Counted from the stretch's first letter, positions 43,241-52,261 are shown. The stretch is 64,000 bases of DNA from Streptomyces sp. 130 (GCF_007096885.1 NZ_VJNO01000032.1:1-64000); one strand, 5' to 3'. Notes: a model not told the origin generated them from the sequence alone. Numbers and translations: made by a program.

Positions 43241-43881
43241 CACGACGCCCGCGCCTCCGCCCATACGGCCTTGCCGAACGGGACGCCGTGCACGCCCCAG
43301 GCCCCGGGCGTACCGGCTCGCCCACTTCACGGGCGACGGCTACTGCGCGTCCCAGCGCACCCGTCCTCGCCGACGCCCGCGCCTCCGCCCGCGCCTCCGC
43401 CCATACGGCCTTGCCGGACGGGACGCCGTGCACACCCCAGGCCCCGGGCGTACCGGCTCGCCCACTTCACCGGGGAACGGCTACTGCGCGTCCCAGCGCA
43501 CCCGTCCTCGCCGGACGCCGGGCGACGCGACGCGATCACGGCGCCCTCACCCCCGCCCAAACGGCCTTGCCGAACGAGACGCCGTGCACACCCCAGGCCC
43601 CGGGCGTACCGGCCCGCCCGCCTCACCGGGGAACGGCTACTGCGCGTCCCAGCGCACCCGTCCTCGCCGGCGCCCGCGCCTCCGCCTGTACGGCCTTGCC
43701 GAACGAGACGCCGTGCACACCCCAGGCCCCGGGCGTACCGGCTCGCCCACTTCACCGGGGACGGCTACTGCGCGTCCCAGCGCACCCGTCCTCGCCGGAC
43801 GCCGGGCGACGCGACGCGATCACGGCGCCCTCACCCCCGCCCAAACAGCCTTGCCGAACGCTATGCCGTGGGCGCCCAGGC
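43241..43881. repeat. tandem array of five 129-156 bp repeats
   Basis: Copies of a unit with the core CCTTGCCGAACG..ACGCCGTGCAC..CCCCGGGCGTACCGG, ending CAGCGCACCCGTCCTCGCCG, begin near 43267, 43407, 43563, 43692 and 43847 (the last partial). Spacing alternates (140, 156, 129, 155) because of two spacer types: one with CGCGATCACGGCGCCCTCAC, one with CCCGCGCCTCCGCC. The core is over 90% identical between copies. The array fills the gap between two convergent genes. No convincing protein is encoded, although one minus-strand frame stays open through several units. Confidence 0.9.
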
Positions 43882-43884
43882 CCG

Positions 43885-44529
43885 TCAGCGGCGGTTCAGC
43901 AGGCCCGTGTCCAGGGCCACCACCACCGCGCGGGTGCGGTCGTTGACGTCCAGTTTGGCGAAGATGCGGAGCAGGTGCGTCTTCACCGTGGCTTCGCCGA
44001 TGAACAGCCGGCGGCCTATCTCCGCGTTCGACAGGCCGTCCGCGACCGCTTCCAGGACGTCCGACTCGCGGGCGGTCAGGGCGACCGGGGCCGGGCGCCG
44101 CATCTTGGCGACCAGGCGCTGGGCGACGCGCGGGGCCAGGACCGTCTCGCCGCGTGAGGCGGCGTGGATGGCGTCCACCAGCTGCTCCCGGGTGGCGTCC
44201 TTGAGCAGGTAGCCGGTGGCGCCCGCCTCCACGCCGCGTTCGATGTCCGCGTCGGTGTCGTACGTGGTGAGGATCAGCACCCGGGTCGGGGCGGGGCCCG
44301 CGACGATCTCCGTGGTGGCGCCGACGCCGTCGAGGACCGGCATGCGCAGGTCGAGCAGGGCCACGTCCGGGCGGAGGCGCTCGACCAGGGCGACCGCCTC
44401 GCGGCCGTCGCTCGCCTCGCCGACGATGTCGAGCGACGGTTCGGAGCCGAGCAGGGCGACCAGCCCCGCACGCATCACGGTGTGGTCGTCGGCCAGGATG
44501 ATGCGCAGGGGCGCGGGGGTGGGCGTCAT
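43885..44529 (-). CDS. NarL/FixJ-family response regulator
   Basis: The 214-residue regulator has a receiver domain (acidic pair Asp14-Asp15, phospho-acceptor Asp60, Thr/Lys switch with Lys110) and a LuxR-type HTH (LTARESDVLEAVADGLSNAE, then IGRRLFIGEATVKTHLLRIF). Its start overlaps the kinase stop (ATGA, 44526-44529). It is the last gene of an MMPL-kinase-regulator operon and probably controls the exporter gene. It ends next to the repeat array. Confidence 0.93.
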   Translation of the reverse strand: MTPTPAPLRIILADDHTVMRAGLVALLGSEPSLDIVGEASDGREAVALVERLRPDVALLDLRMPVLDGVGATTEIVAGPAPTRVLILTTYDTDADIERGVEAGATGYLLKDATREQLVDAIHAASRGETVLAPRVAQRLVAKMRRPAPVALTARESDVLEAVADGLSNAEIGRRLFIGEATVKTHLLRIFAKLDVNDRTRAVVVALDTGLLNRR

Positions 44530-45716
44530 GGCACCTGGGGCCTCTCGTGCAGCGGGATGGTGGCGAGGACGCGGGTGCCGTCGCCGAGGGAGCTGGTGAC
44601 CGTGAGCCCGCCGCCGAACTCGGCGAGGCGCCGGCGCATGCCGTCCAGGCCGAAGCCCCGGGACTCCGCCACCACGAATCCGCGCCCGTCGTCGGTGATC
44701 TCCAGCTCGGCGCCGCCGGGGTGGGCGGTGAGGACGACGCCCACGGTGGTGGCGGCGGCGTGCTTGCGTATGTTGGCCAGGGACTCCTGGGTGCAGCGGA
44801 GCAGGGCGACCCGGGTCGGCTGGTCGCAGTCGATGTCCGCGAGTTCGGCGGTGACCGTGAGGCCGGTGTCCTCGGTGAAGCGGTCCAGCGTGCGGCGGAG
44901 CGTCGCGGCGACGGACCCCGCGGCGACCCCGCTGCTGGGGGCGGACCCGACGAGGACCCGGGCCTCGGCCAGGTTCTCCCGGGCCGTCTGCTCGATGGAC
45001 TGCAGCTGCTGGGCACTGCGTGCCGGGTCCGCGGCGAGCTGGGCCCTGGCCGCCTCGGCGAGCACGATGATCGACGCGAAGCCCTGGGCGAGGGTGTCGT
45101 GGATCTCCCGGGCCAGGCGTTCGCGCTCCTCGGCCGCGCCCCGGCGCTTCTGGCTCTCGGCCAGTTCGAGCTGGGTGCTCTGCAACTCGGCGCGCAGGGC
45201 CGCCCGTTCGTCGCGCTGGGCCAGGGCCCTGGGGGTGAGTACGGCCATCAGGACGGCGACCGCCCAGACGGGGAGCGAGGAGAGGGCGTTGTGGAGGAAG
45301 TCCTCCGGCCGCCCGCCCTCCCTGAGGCTCCCGCCGACCGTGATCCCCAGCGCGCCGAGCCCCGCGAAGAGGACGGCGCCCCGGGGGCTGTCCACGAAGA
45401 CGATGAACTGGGCGAGCATCACGGTGTAGAGGGCTCCGAACCCGTCGCCCAGGTGGGCGAGGAGCCCGAGCCCCGCGGCGAGCACCGACAGATAGCCGTA
45501 CGGGCCCGGCACCCGGCTTTCGGGGCGCAGCCGCACCCGCGCGTAACAGGCGGCGATGAGGAGGGTCAGGGCGAGGATGCCGAGCTTCCGGTCCCCGGGC
45601 GACCCGCCCGCCATCGTGACCAGGGTGACGAGGGCGACGAGGCCCCAGGACAGGGCCTCCCAGCCGTGGAGCACCCAGATCCAGAGCGGGTCGCCGCGTT
45701 GGGGCCGTTGAAGCAT
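44526..45716 (-). CDS. NarX-type sensor histidine kinase
   Basis: The 396-residue kinase has four to five membrane helices in the first 160 residues and no large external domain, so it probably senses within the membrane. A coiled coil leads to the HisKA_3 motif with His206 (LAREIHDTLAQG). The ATPase domain has N- and G-boxes (ESLANIRKHA, ITDDGRGF, GFGLDGMRRRL). It starts 5 bases after the MMPL stop. This intramembrane-sensing plan next to a membrane exporter suggests it responds to membrane-active compounds. Confidence 0.9.
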   Translation of the reverse strand: MLQRPQRGDPLWIWVLHGWEALSWGLVALVTLVTMAGGSPGDRKLGILALTLLIAACYARVRLRPESRVPGPYGYLSVLAAGLGLLAHLGDGFGALYTVMLAQFIVFVDSPRGAVLFAGLGALGITVGGSLREGGRPEDFLHNALSSLPVWAVAVLMAVLTPRALAQRDERAALRAELQSTQLELAESQKRRGAAEERERLAREIHDTLAQGFASIIVLAEAARAQLAADPARSAQQLQSIEQTARENLAEARVLVGSAPSSGVAAGSVAATLRRTLDRFTEDTGLTVTAELADIDCDQPTRVALLRCTQESLANIRKHAAATTVGVVLTAHPGGAELEITDDGRGFVVAESRGFGLDGMRRRLAEFGGGLTVTSSLGDGTRVLATIPLHERPQVP

Positions 45717-45721
45717 GCCGG

Positions 45722-47920
45722 TCAGCCTACGGGGAGGGGTTCGGCGACGACGGTGGCGTGACGCTTCCGGGGCCAGGCGCGCTCGCCGAGGAGCAGCAGG
45801 AGCGACGGCAGGATCATCATCCGGATCACCACGGCGTCCAGGAGGACGGCGACCGCGAGGCAGAAGCCCATCTGCTTCATCTCCGTGAGGTGCAGGAAGA
45901 CGAAGGCCGCGAAGATGGTGACCATGACGAGGGCGGCGCTCGTGACGACCTTCGCCGAGCGGGCGATGCCTTCGAGGACGGCTTCCCGGGCGGTCATGCC
46001 GTGGTCCATGGCCTCCCTGATCCGGCTGACGACGAAGACCTGGTAGTCCATCGAGAGCCCGAAGAGCAGGACGAAGAGGAAGAGCGGTACGCGGGAGGCG
46101 ATGGCGCCGAGCGAGTCGAAGTCCAGCAGCCCTTCGGCCCAGGTGCCCTGGAAGACCAGGACGAGCGCGCCGAGCGCGGCGGCGGCCGAGAGCAGGTTGA
46201 GGGCGACGCCGATCAGGCCGATGACCGCCGAGCGGAAGGCGACCGCGGTGGTGATGAAGGTGAACAGCAGCAGGAAGCCGATGACCAGCGGCAGCTTGCC
46301 GCGTTCGTGGTGCACGTAGTCCTGCCCGCGTGCCACGTCACCGCTGACCGCCGTGTCGGCGCCGGTCAGCCTGCCGACGGTGGCGGGGATGTAGCGGTCG
46401 CGCAGGTGGTCCAGGGAGGCGATGGCCTCGTCGGAGGGCGCGGGGTGCGGCACGGCCAGTTCGAGCACGGTGACGCGGCCGTCGGCGGAGGTGCGGAGGA
46501 CGGGCTTTCCGGTGCGGGCGAAGAGCGGGTCGGCCTGGGCGCGCCGGCCGAGTTCGGCCAGCGCCGCCCTGGCCTCGGGCGCCCGGCCGGGGGTCGTACG
46601 GGTCACCACCTCGTGTTTCACGAGGAGTTCGGGGTAGGCCGCGGTCAGCCGGTCGTACACCCGCATGGCCGGGATCGAGCGGGAGAAGGTGTCCTTGCCG
46701 GGGTCGACGAGCTTGAGGCCCAGGGCGGGCGCGGCGACGGCGAGCATGACCAGGACCGAGGCGCACAGGGTGGCCGCGGGGTGGCGCCGGGCGGGGCGCA
46801 GGAGGGCGGTGAAGATCCGGCCGTTCTCGGGCTTCGGGGGCTTGGTGGCGGCCGGGGCACCGCGCTTCGCGCGCCGGGCGGCCTTGTTCGCGGCGCGGCG
46901 CTCGGCGCGGTGGCCCAGCTTGACCAGCAGGGCGGGGAGCACGGTGAGCGAGCTGAGCACGGCCGCGGCGACGACCAGGATCGTGCCGGTGGCCAGCGAG
47001 GAGAAGATGACGTCCGTGGCGAGGTAGAGGGTCGCGGTGCAGACGATCACCGCGAGCCCGGAGACCACCACGGCCCGGCCGGCGGTCGCCGACGCGAGTT
47101 CCACCAGCGCCTCCGGGCCGAGCCGGCCGCCCGCGCGGGCCCGTTCCTCGCGTTCGCGCTTGAGGTAGAAGAGGGTGTAGTCGACACCGACCGCGAGGCC
47201 CATGAGCAGGAGCATGTTGGTGCCGACGCCCGGGTCGGGCAGCAGGTGCGAGGCCAGCATGGACAGGCCCATGGCCGCGGCGATCGAGGAGAGCGCGAGG
47301 AGCAGCGGCACCCCGGCCATGACCGCCGAGCCGAAGACGGCCAGCAGGATGACGAGCGTGACCGGCAGGGAGAGCCGTTCGGAGAGCGCGAGGTCGTCGC
47401 CGCGCTGGTCGTTGACGCCCTTGCTGATGGCCGGCGAGCCGGTCTCCTCCACGACGAGCTCCGGGTGGGCACCGGCCACCTCGGCGGTCTCGGCGAGGAG
47501 CGGGACGACGTTCTTCCTGCCGTCCAGCTCGGGGCCCTCCATGACGACGCTCACCCGCAGGGCGGTGCCGTCCTTCGAGGCGACCGGGGCCGCCACGTCG
47601 CGCACCTCGTCCAGGGCGCGCATGCGGGCGGTGAGTTCGCGGGCCGCCTCGGCCGCCCGGGCGGTGTCCAGGGGGCCGGAGGCGGACCGGATCAGGATGT
47701 GTTCGGTGGGCCGGCGCTGGAGCCCGGCGTCGGTGGCCATCGACTCGGCGTGACCGGCCTCGCCGACCCAGAAGTCTTCCGTGGTGGCCGCGTTGGAGCC
47801 CGCCGCGATGCCGGCGCCGAGGCAGAGGAGGACGAAGAGGAACCATCCGGTGATCGCGCGCCAGGGGTGCCGGGCGCTCCACCGGGCCAGGTGTACGGGT
47901 CGAAGTCTCATGCCCTCCAT
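45722..47920 (-). CDS. MMPL-family RND exporter
   Basis: The 732-residue transporter has twelve membrane helices in two halves, each with a large external loop, and the MMPL signatures AVGVDYTLFYLKREREE and FGLSMDYQVFVVSRIREA carrying the Asp-Tyr proton-relay pair. It may export lipids or membrane-active compounds. Two starts are possible (ATG 47920 and ATG 47911); neither has a well spaced ribosome site. It is the first gene of the MMPL-kinase-regulator operon, so the two-component system probably tunes its own exporter. Confidence 0.9.
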   Translation of the reverse strand: MEGMRLRPVHLARWSARHPWRAITGWFLFVLLCLGAGIAAGSNAATTEDFWVGEAGHAESMATDAGLQRRPTEHILIRSASGPLDTARAAEAARELTARMRALDEVRDVAAPVASKDGTALRVSVVMEGPELDGRKNVVPLLAETAEVAGAHPELVVEETGSPAISKGVNDQRGDDLALSERLSLPVTLVILLAVFGSAVMAGVPLLLALSSIAAAMGLSMLASHLLPDPGVGTNMLLLMGLAVGVDYTLFYLKREREERARAGGRLGPEALVELASATAGRAVVVSGLAVIVCTATLYLATDVIFSSLATGTILVVAAAVLSSLTVLPALLVKLGHRAERRAANKAARRAKRGAPAATKPPKPENGRIFTALLRPARRHPAATLCASVLVMLAVAAPALGLKLVDPGKDTFSRSIPAMRVYDRLTAAYPELLVKHEVVTRTTPGRAPEARAALAELGRRAQADPLFARTGKPVLRTSADGRVTVLELAVPHPAPSDEAIASLDHLRDRYIPATVGRLTGADTAVSGDVARGQDYVHHERGKLPLVIGFLLLFTFITTAVAFRSAVIGLIGVALNLLSAAAALGALVLVFQGTWAEGLLDFDSLGAIASRVPLFLFVLLFGLSMDYQVFVVSRIREAMDHGMTAREAVLEGIARSAKVVTSAALVMVTIFAAFVFLHLTEMKQMGFCLAVAVLLDAVVIRMMILPSLLLLLGERAWPRKRHATVVAEPLPVG

Positions 47921-48005
47921 GCTGTTTCGGAGGGGGGTGCGCCCGGCAGCCTCGACCGGTGGAACTCGGCGTCCACCGGTCGGTGGACAAGCCCCCGGGT
48001 CGTGG

Positions 48006-48587
48006 TCAGAGCCGCGCCGCCAGGCGCGCCTTCGCCTGCGGCCACTCGTCCGCGAGCAGCGAGAAGTACACCGTGTCGCGCCAACTGCCGTCCGGGCGGC
48101 GGCGGTGGCGGCGATGGACGCCCTCCTGGCGGGCGCCGAGGCGGGCTATCGCCTTCCGGGAGCGGTCGTTGAGGTGGTCGGTCTTCAGCTGGACGCGGCC
48201 CATGCCCAGGTCCTCGAAGGCGTGGGCGAGCAGGAGCAGCTTGGTCTCCGTGTTGACCGCCGAGCGCCAGTAGGCACGGCCGTACCAGGTCCAGCCGATC
48301 TCCAGGCGCTCGTTCGCCACGTCGATGTCCATGTACGCCGTCCAGCCGACCGCCCGCCCGGTCTCCCGGTGGACGACGGCGAACGGGACGTACGACGGGT
48401 CCGCGAGCAGGGCGGAGAGGGTGGCCCCCAGCGCCTCGGAGGTGCGGGGCGTCGGACGCAGCCAGCGCCACACCTCGTCGTCGTCCCCGCCGGCGGCGAA
48501 GAGGTCGTCCAGGTGGGCGTGGGCGAGCGGTTCGAGGCGAACGTGGCGGCCGGTCAGGGTCACGGGGCCGGGTGGCGTGGCGGTCAT
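48006..48587 (-). CDS. GNAT-family acetyltransferase (RimJ/RimL-like)
   Basis: The 193-residue protein has the GNAT fold of the ribosomal-protein N-acetyltransferase type: VTLTGRHVRLEPLAHAHLDD, IGWTWYGRAYWRSAVNTETK and NDRSRKAIARLGARQEGVHR. The acceptor is unknown. The ATG at 48587 is preceded 7 bases upstream by TAGGGT and a good -35 box, with no ribosome site, so the message is probably leaderless. It lies 85 bases upstream of the MMPL gene on the same strand but has its own promoter. Confidence 0.85.
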   Translation of the reverse strand: MTATPPGPVTLTGRHVRLEPLAHAHLDDLFAAGGDDDEVWRWLRPTPRTSEALGATLSALLADPSYVPFAVVHRETGRAVGWTAYMDIDVANERLEIGWTWYGRAYWRSAVNTETKLLLLAHAFEDLGMGRVQLKTDHLNDRSRKAIARLGARQEGVHRRHRRRPDGSWRDTVYFSLLADEWPQAKARLAARL

Positions 48588-48594
48588 GCCCGCC

Positions 48595-48622
48595 ACCCTA
48601 CCCTCGTACGTACTAGCGTCAA
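48595..48622 (-). promoter_or_regulatory. housekeeping-type promoter of the acetyltransferase gene
   Basis: On the minus strand TTGACG (48617-48622) and TAGGGT (48595-48600) are separated by 16 bases, a near-consensus HrdB-type promoter. The -10 box is 7 bases before the ATG. Confidence 0.75.
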
Positions 48623-48634
48623 GTGATTTACGCA

Positions 48635-49411
48635 CTAGTGCATATTGCCCGCGTCTTCCGTGTCCGTCTCGCCCTCGCGTCCGGCCGCCGCGCGCATGGC
48701 CGCCGCCATCGACCGGATCTCCGGCAGCTCGTCGTAGAGCGCCTGGCCGGGGCAGCGGGTCTGGTACGTGTCGCGGTGGCCGGAGATGACGTTCAGCACG
48801 GCCACCTCGCCCTTGGGGTAGCGGCTCGCGTCATTGGTCGAGCGCAGCCTCACCTTGCCGCGCGGGTCCTCGCCCGGCCGCAGCTTCCAGGCCGCGATCG
48901 AGGCCAGCGCCCGGACCACGGGGGCCGGGACCCTCTCGCCGTCGCGGTAGTCGCCGAGCACCGCGATCCCCACGCTGTCCGCGTTGAAGCCGGTGGTGTG
49001 GGCGCCGCGCACCGAGCGCGTGATGCCCCCGGCCCGGCCCTCGTAGATCGTGCCGCACCGGTCGACCAGGAAGTTGTAGCCGATGTCGTCCCAGCCGCGG
49101 CCCTTGATGTGGGCCTCCTCGACGTTCCGGATCAGCTCCGGGGCCTGCGCGCACGCGTAGTCGCTGGTCTCGCCCGTGTGGTGGACGAAGACCGCGCGGA
49201 CGGCGCCCGTGTAGGCGGCGCGCTCCCGGACGATGGACTCGTCCGCGTGCCAGGCGGTCCGGCTGACGATCACCGGCTGCGGCGCGGCCACCGCCCACGT
49301 GCGGGGGGCGGCGGGCGGCTCGGCCAGGACGTGGGGCACCGGGGCGTCCCGCGGGACCAGCAGAGCCAGCGGGAGGACCGCGGCACCCAGCCATATTCGG
49401 TGGGGCCACAT
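48635..49411 (-). CDS. secreted PGRP-type N-acetylmuramoyl-L-alanine amidase
   Basis: The 258-residue protein has an N-terminal signal or anchor (IWLGAAVLPLALLV), then a PGRP/amidase_2 domain: VFVHHTGETSDYACAQAPEL, GWDDIGYNFLVDRCGTIYEG, and SGHRDTYQTRCPG with the zinc His and Cys ligands. It cleaves the lactyl-alanine bond of peptidoglycan outside the membrane. The start is the ATG at 49409-49411, with GGTGGAG close upstream. The 264-base gap to crcB shows nothing that I can identify; I looked for and did not find a fluoride riboswitch. Confidence 0.88.
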   Translation of the reverse strand: MWPHRIWLGAAVLPLALLVPRDAPVPHVLAEPPAAPRTWAVAAPQPVIVSRTAWHADESIVRERAAYTGAVRAVFVHHTGETSDYACAQAPELIRNVEEAHIKGRGWDDIGYNFLVDRCGTIYEGRAGGITRSVRGAHTTGFNADSVGIAVLGDYRDGERVPAPVVRALASIAAWKLRPGEDPRGKVRLRSTNDASRYPKGEVAVLNVISGHRDTYQTRCPGQALYDELPEIRSMAAAMRAAAGREGETDTEDAGNMH

Positions 49412-49675
49412 GGCTCCACCCTGCGGCTTTCCCGCCCGGCCCGCAGATGAGGTGGCCGATCGGGTGAAACCGCCCCGGACGGGGAACAGCCCAGGGCCGT
49501 GTCCGGAGCGGCCCCCTCCGGCGATATCCTGGGGGAGCGGCGGACCGGTCACGGCCGCTGCGCGGCGGTGGGGCCCGCCGTACCCGAACCGCGGACGCGT
49601 CACGCGCCGCCAACGGTCCCTACTTGCGCAGACGCGCGCCCGTGACCGGCGGGCGCCCCGGCAGGTAGGAGACGT

Positions 49676-50095
49676 ATGCCCGGCACCCTCACCAAGACCC
49701 CGCAGACCGCCGTCGTCGCCGCGGTCGCGCTCGGCGGCGCGGCCGGCGCCTCCGCCCGCTACGGCGCCTCGCTGCTCTGGCCCGCCGCGGCCGGCGGCTT
49801 CCCCTGGACGACCTTCGCCGTCAATGTGACCGGCTGCGCGGTCATCGGGGTGTTCATGGTGGTGGTCGGTGAGGTGTGGGCGGCGCACCGGCTGGTGAGG
49901 CCGTTCTTCGGGACCGGGGTCCTCGGCGGCTTCACCACCTTCTCGACCTACGCGGTGGACGTCCGGCAGCTGGTGGCGGGCGGCCGGACCGGGACGGGAC
50001 TGGTCTACCTCGGAGTGACGCCGCTCGCGGCCCTCGCGGCGGTGTGGGGCGCGGTGCGGCTGACGCGCCGCGTACTGGCGTGGAGGCAGGCATGA
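49676..50095 (+). CDS. crcB: CrcB/Fluc fluoride channel subunit 1
   Basis: The 139-residue membrane protein has four helices and the Fluc motifs [20 protein letters not shown] (channel Asn) and [11 protein letters not shown] (Phe-box and Na+ site). Fluc channels are dual-topology dimers that expel fluoride; Streptomyces has a heterodimer made by paired genes. Its stop overlaps the ATG of the DUF190-like gene, and a second crcB follows. Confidence 0.92.
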   Translation: MPGTLTKTPQTAVVAAVALGGAAGASARYGASLLWPAAAGGFPWTTFAVNVTGCAVIGVFMVVVGEVWAAHRLVRPFFGTGVLGGFTTFSTYAVDVRQLVAGGRTGTGLVYLGVTPLAALAAVWGAVRLTRRVLAWRQA

Positions 50096-50370
50096 CGACA
50101 CCCGTGACCGGACCGGGGCCGCGGCTGACCGGGCCGGGCGGCGCCGGCGTCCTCCGGGACACCGGGGGCCGCGGCGCCTCCGCGGTGATCCGCACCCGGC
50201 GGCTGCCGTCCCGGGGCGAGGACCGGCCGGCGGCGGCGGTGATCGTGGACGCGGAGGGGAGCGTACGGGCGCTCCTGCCGGAGGCCGCCGGGCTGACCGG
50301 CGGCGGCCCGGGGACACCGGCCGCCCGCACGCTCGCACGGAGCCCGGGGACACAGGGGGATGCGGAGTGA
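50092..50370 (+). CDS. truncated DUF190 (PII-like) protein between the crcB genes
   Basis: The 92-residue product keeps the second half of the DUF190 fold: [20 protein letters not shown], then [20 protein letters not shown]. The usual N-terminal segment LTIFVGEDD..H..PLYHEIV, with its first strand and helix, is missing and replaced by a short Pro/Gly stretch. DUF190 genes commonly sit between or beside crcB genes. The reading frame is coupled to both neighbours (ATGA and GTGA overlaps), so the small protein may now serve mainly to carry ribosomes to crcB2. Confidence 0.72.
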   Translation: MTTPVTGPGPRLTGPGGAGVLRDTGGRGASAVIRTRRLPSRGEDRPAAAVIVDAEGSVRALLPEAAGLTGGGPGTPAARTLARSPGTQGDAE

Positions 50371-50741
50371 ACTGGCTGCTCGTGATCGCCGGTGCGGCGG
50401 TCGGCGCTCCGCTGCGCTATCTGACCGACCGGGCGGTGCGGTCCCGCACCGACACCGTCTTCCCGTGGGGGACGTTCACCGTCAACACGGCCGGCTGCCT
50501 GATCCTGGGCACGCTGACCGGCGCGGCGGCGGCCGGGGCGGCCTCCCCGCACCTTCAGCTGCTGCTCGGGACCGGGCTGTGCGGGGCGCTGTCCACGTAC
50601 TCCACCTTCAGCTACGAGACGCTGCGGCTCGCGGAGGACGGGGCCGGCCTCCAGGCGGCGGCCAACGTCGTGCTCAGCGTCGTCGTGGGCCTCGGCGCGG
50701 CCTTCGCGGGCGTCACGCTCGCCGAGGCCCTCTGGGCCTGA
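50367..50741 (+). CDS. crcB: CrcB/Fluc fluoride channel subunit 2
   Basis: The 124-residue protein has four helices and the motifs GAAVGAPLRYLTDR, TFTVNTAGC and GALSTYSTFSYET. It is the partner of the first CrcB, probably as an antiparallel heterodimer. The GTG at 50367 overlaps the preceding stop. Its last 29 bases overlap the end of the convergent DEAD-box helicase gene. Confidence 0.9.
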   Translation: MNWLLVIAGAAVGAPLRYLTDRAVRSRTDTVFPWGTFTVNTAGCLILGTLTGAAAAGAASPHLQLLLGTGLCGALSTYSTFSYETLRLAEDGAGLQAAANVVLSVVVGLGAAFAGVTLAEALWA

Positions 50742-52155
50742 CCCGGCGCTCCGAGGGCGGCGCGGTGATGGTGACGGGCACCCCGGAGGGGGCTCGCGCG
50801 CCGGTGATGCGGCTCAGCTCCTCGCCGCCGGAGCGGACCTCCGCGATCCGCGGGGTGATGCCCGCGTCGGCCATCAGCCGGGTCATGTCGCGGCGCTGGC
50901 TGGGCAGCACGAGCGTGACGACGCTGCCGGACGCCCCGGCCCGGGCGGTCCGGCCGCCCCGGTGCAGGTAGTCCTTGTGGTCGGCGGGCGGATCGACGTT
51001 GACGACGAGGTCCAGGTCGTCGATGTGGATGCCGCGCGCCGCGACGTTGGTGGCCACCAGGACCGTGACGTGCCCGGTCTTGAAGCGTTCCAGGGTGCGG
51101 TTGCGCTCCGGCTGCGACTTCCCGCCGTGCAGGGCTGCCGCCCGGACTCCGCTGTTGAGGAGATGGGCGGTCAGCTCGTCCACGGCGTGCTTGGTGTCCA
51201 GGAACATCAGCACCCGGCCGTCGCGCGCCGCGATCTGCGTCGTGGCGGCGAACTTGTCGGAGGGCCGTACGTAGAGCACGTGGTGCTCCATCGTCGTCAC
51301 CGCGCCCGCGGCCGGGTCCACCGAGTGGACGACCGGGTCGTTCAGATAGCGGCGGACGAGCAGATCGACGTCGCGGTCCAGGGTCGCCGAGAACAGCATG
51401 CGCTGGCCGCCCACCGGGATCTGGTGCAGCAGCTGAGTGACCTGGGGCATGAACCCCATGTCGGCCATCTGGTCCGCCTCGTCCAGCACCGTCACCTCGA
51501 CCCGGTCCAGGACGCAGTCGCCGCGCTCGATGAGGTCCTTGAGGCGGCCCGGCGTGGCGACGACGACCTCGGTGCCGCCGCGCAGCGCCGCCGTCTGGCG
51601 GCCGATCGACATCCCGCCGACGACGGTCGCCAGGCGCACCCGCAGCGGCTTCGCGTACGGGGTCAGCGCGGCGGTCACCTGCTGGGCCAGCTCCCGGGTG
51701 GGGACCAGGATCAGGGCGCGCGGGTGCCGGGCCTCCGCGCGGTGTCCCGCCGTGCGCGCCAGCACCGCCAGGCCGAAGGCGAGGGTCTTCCCGGAACCGG
51801 TGCGTCCCCGGCCCAGCACATCGCGCCCGGCCAGCGAGTTCGGCAGGGTGGCCGCCTGGATCGGGAACGGCTCGGTGACGCCCTGTGCGGTGAGCGCCGC
51901 CAGCACGGCGTCGGGCAGGTCCAGGTCGGCGAAGGCCGCGACGGGGGGCAGCGCCGGGGTGACGGTCCGCGGCAGCTCGTACTCCCCCTGCCGCGCGACG
52001 GGCCGCCGGCCCTTGCCGCCGAAGCGGCGGTCGGGGGCTCCGGAGCGGCCGGCGCCCCGGGTGCGGAAGCCGCCGCCCGCGCGGGAGCCCGCGGCGCCCT
52101 GGCCACGGGAGCGGGCGGAGCGGTCGGAGGAGCGGGGGGTGCGGTCGCGGCTCAA
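50713..52155 (-). CDS. DEAD-box RNA helicase
   Basis: The 480-residue protein has all core motifs: Q-motif (FPIQAATLP), Walker A GRGRTGSGKT, PTRELAQQ, DEAD (VLDEADQM), SAT (LFSATLD), and the second RecA domain with ARGIHIDDLDLVVN and HRGGRTARAG. An Arg/Gly/Ser-rich N-terminal tail (about 55 residues) could bind RNA. It unwinds short RNA duplexes in ribosome assembly, decay or cold response. The start is a TTG at 52153-52155 (LSRDRTPRSS) with AAAAGG upstream; no ATG or GTG fits. Its 3' end overlaps that of crcB2. Confidence 0.88.
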   Translation of the reverse strand: MSRDRTPRSSDRSARSRGQGAAGSRAGGGFRTRGAGRSGAPDRRFGGKGRRPVARQGEYELPRTVTPALPPVAAFADLDLPDAVLAALTAQGVTEPFPIQAATLPNSLAGRDVLGRGRTGSGKTLAFGLAVLARTAGHRAEARHPRALILVPTRELAQQVTAALTPYAKPLRVRLATVVGGMSIGRQTAALRGGTEVVVATPGRLKDLIERGDCVLDRVEVTVLDEADQMADMGFMPQVTQLLHQIPVGGQRMLFSATLDRDVDLLVRRYLNDPVVHSVDPAAGAVTTMEHHVLYVRPSDKFAATTQIAARDGRVLMFLDTKHAVDELTAHLLNSGVRAAALHGGKSQPERNRTLERFKTGHVTVLVATNVAARGIHIDDLDLVVNVDPPADHKDYLHRGGRTARAGASGSVVTLVLPSQRRDMTRLMADAGITPRIAEVRSGGEELSRITGARAPSGVPVTITAPPSERRVRPRGPRRA

Positions 52156-52261
52156 GCGGAACCTTTTCGTCTGGGGATGCGCGGCGGCCCGCGGCTCTTT
52201 TCCGATGGTAACCGGGGCGGGCGCGGCCCGCCGGGCCCGTAAAACCGGCCCGGACAAGGAC

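Noticed and set aside
43327-43755. A repeat protein encoded on the minus strand of the tandem array (repeating ARGLGCARR and GTRSSRSPV).
   Set aside because: Repeat lengths that are multiples of three would be expected if coding were selected; the spacings 140 and 155 are not, so the frame changes between units.
43241-43881. CRISPR array.
   Set aside because: The repeated parts are over 90 bp, the spacers are of two recurring types rather than unique, and no cas gene is nearby.
49412-49675. A possible fluoride riboswitch before the first crcB gene.
   Set aside because: The conserved segments of the fluoride motif could not be found on the plus strand; only ordinary GC-rich sequence is present.
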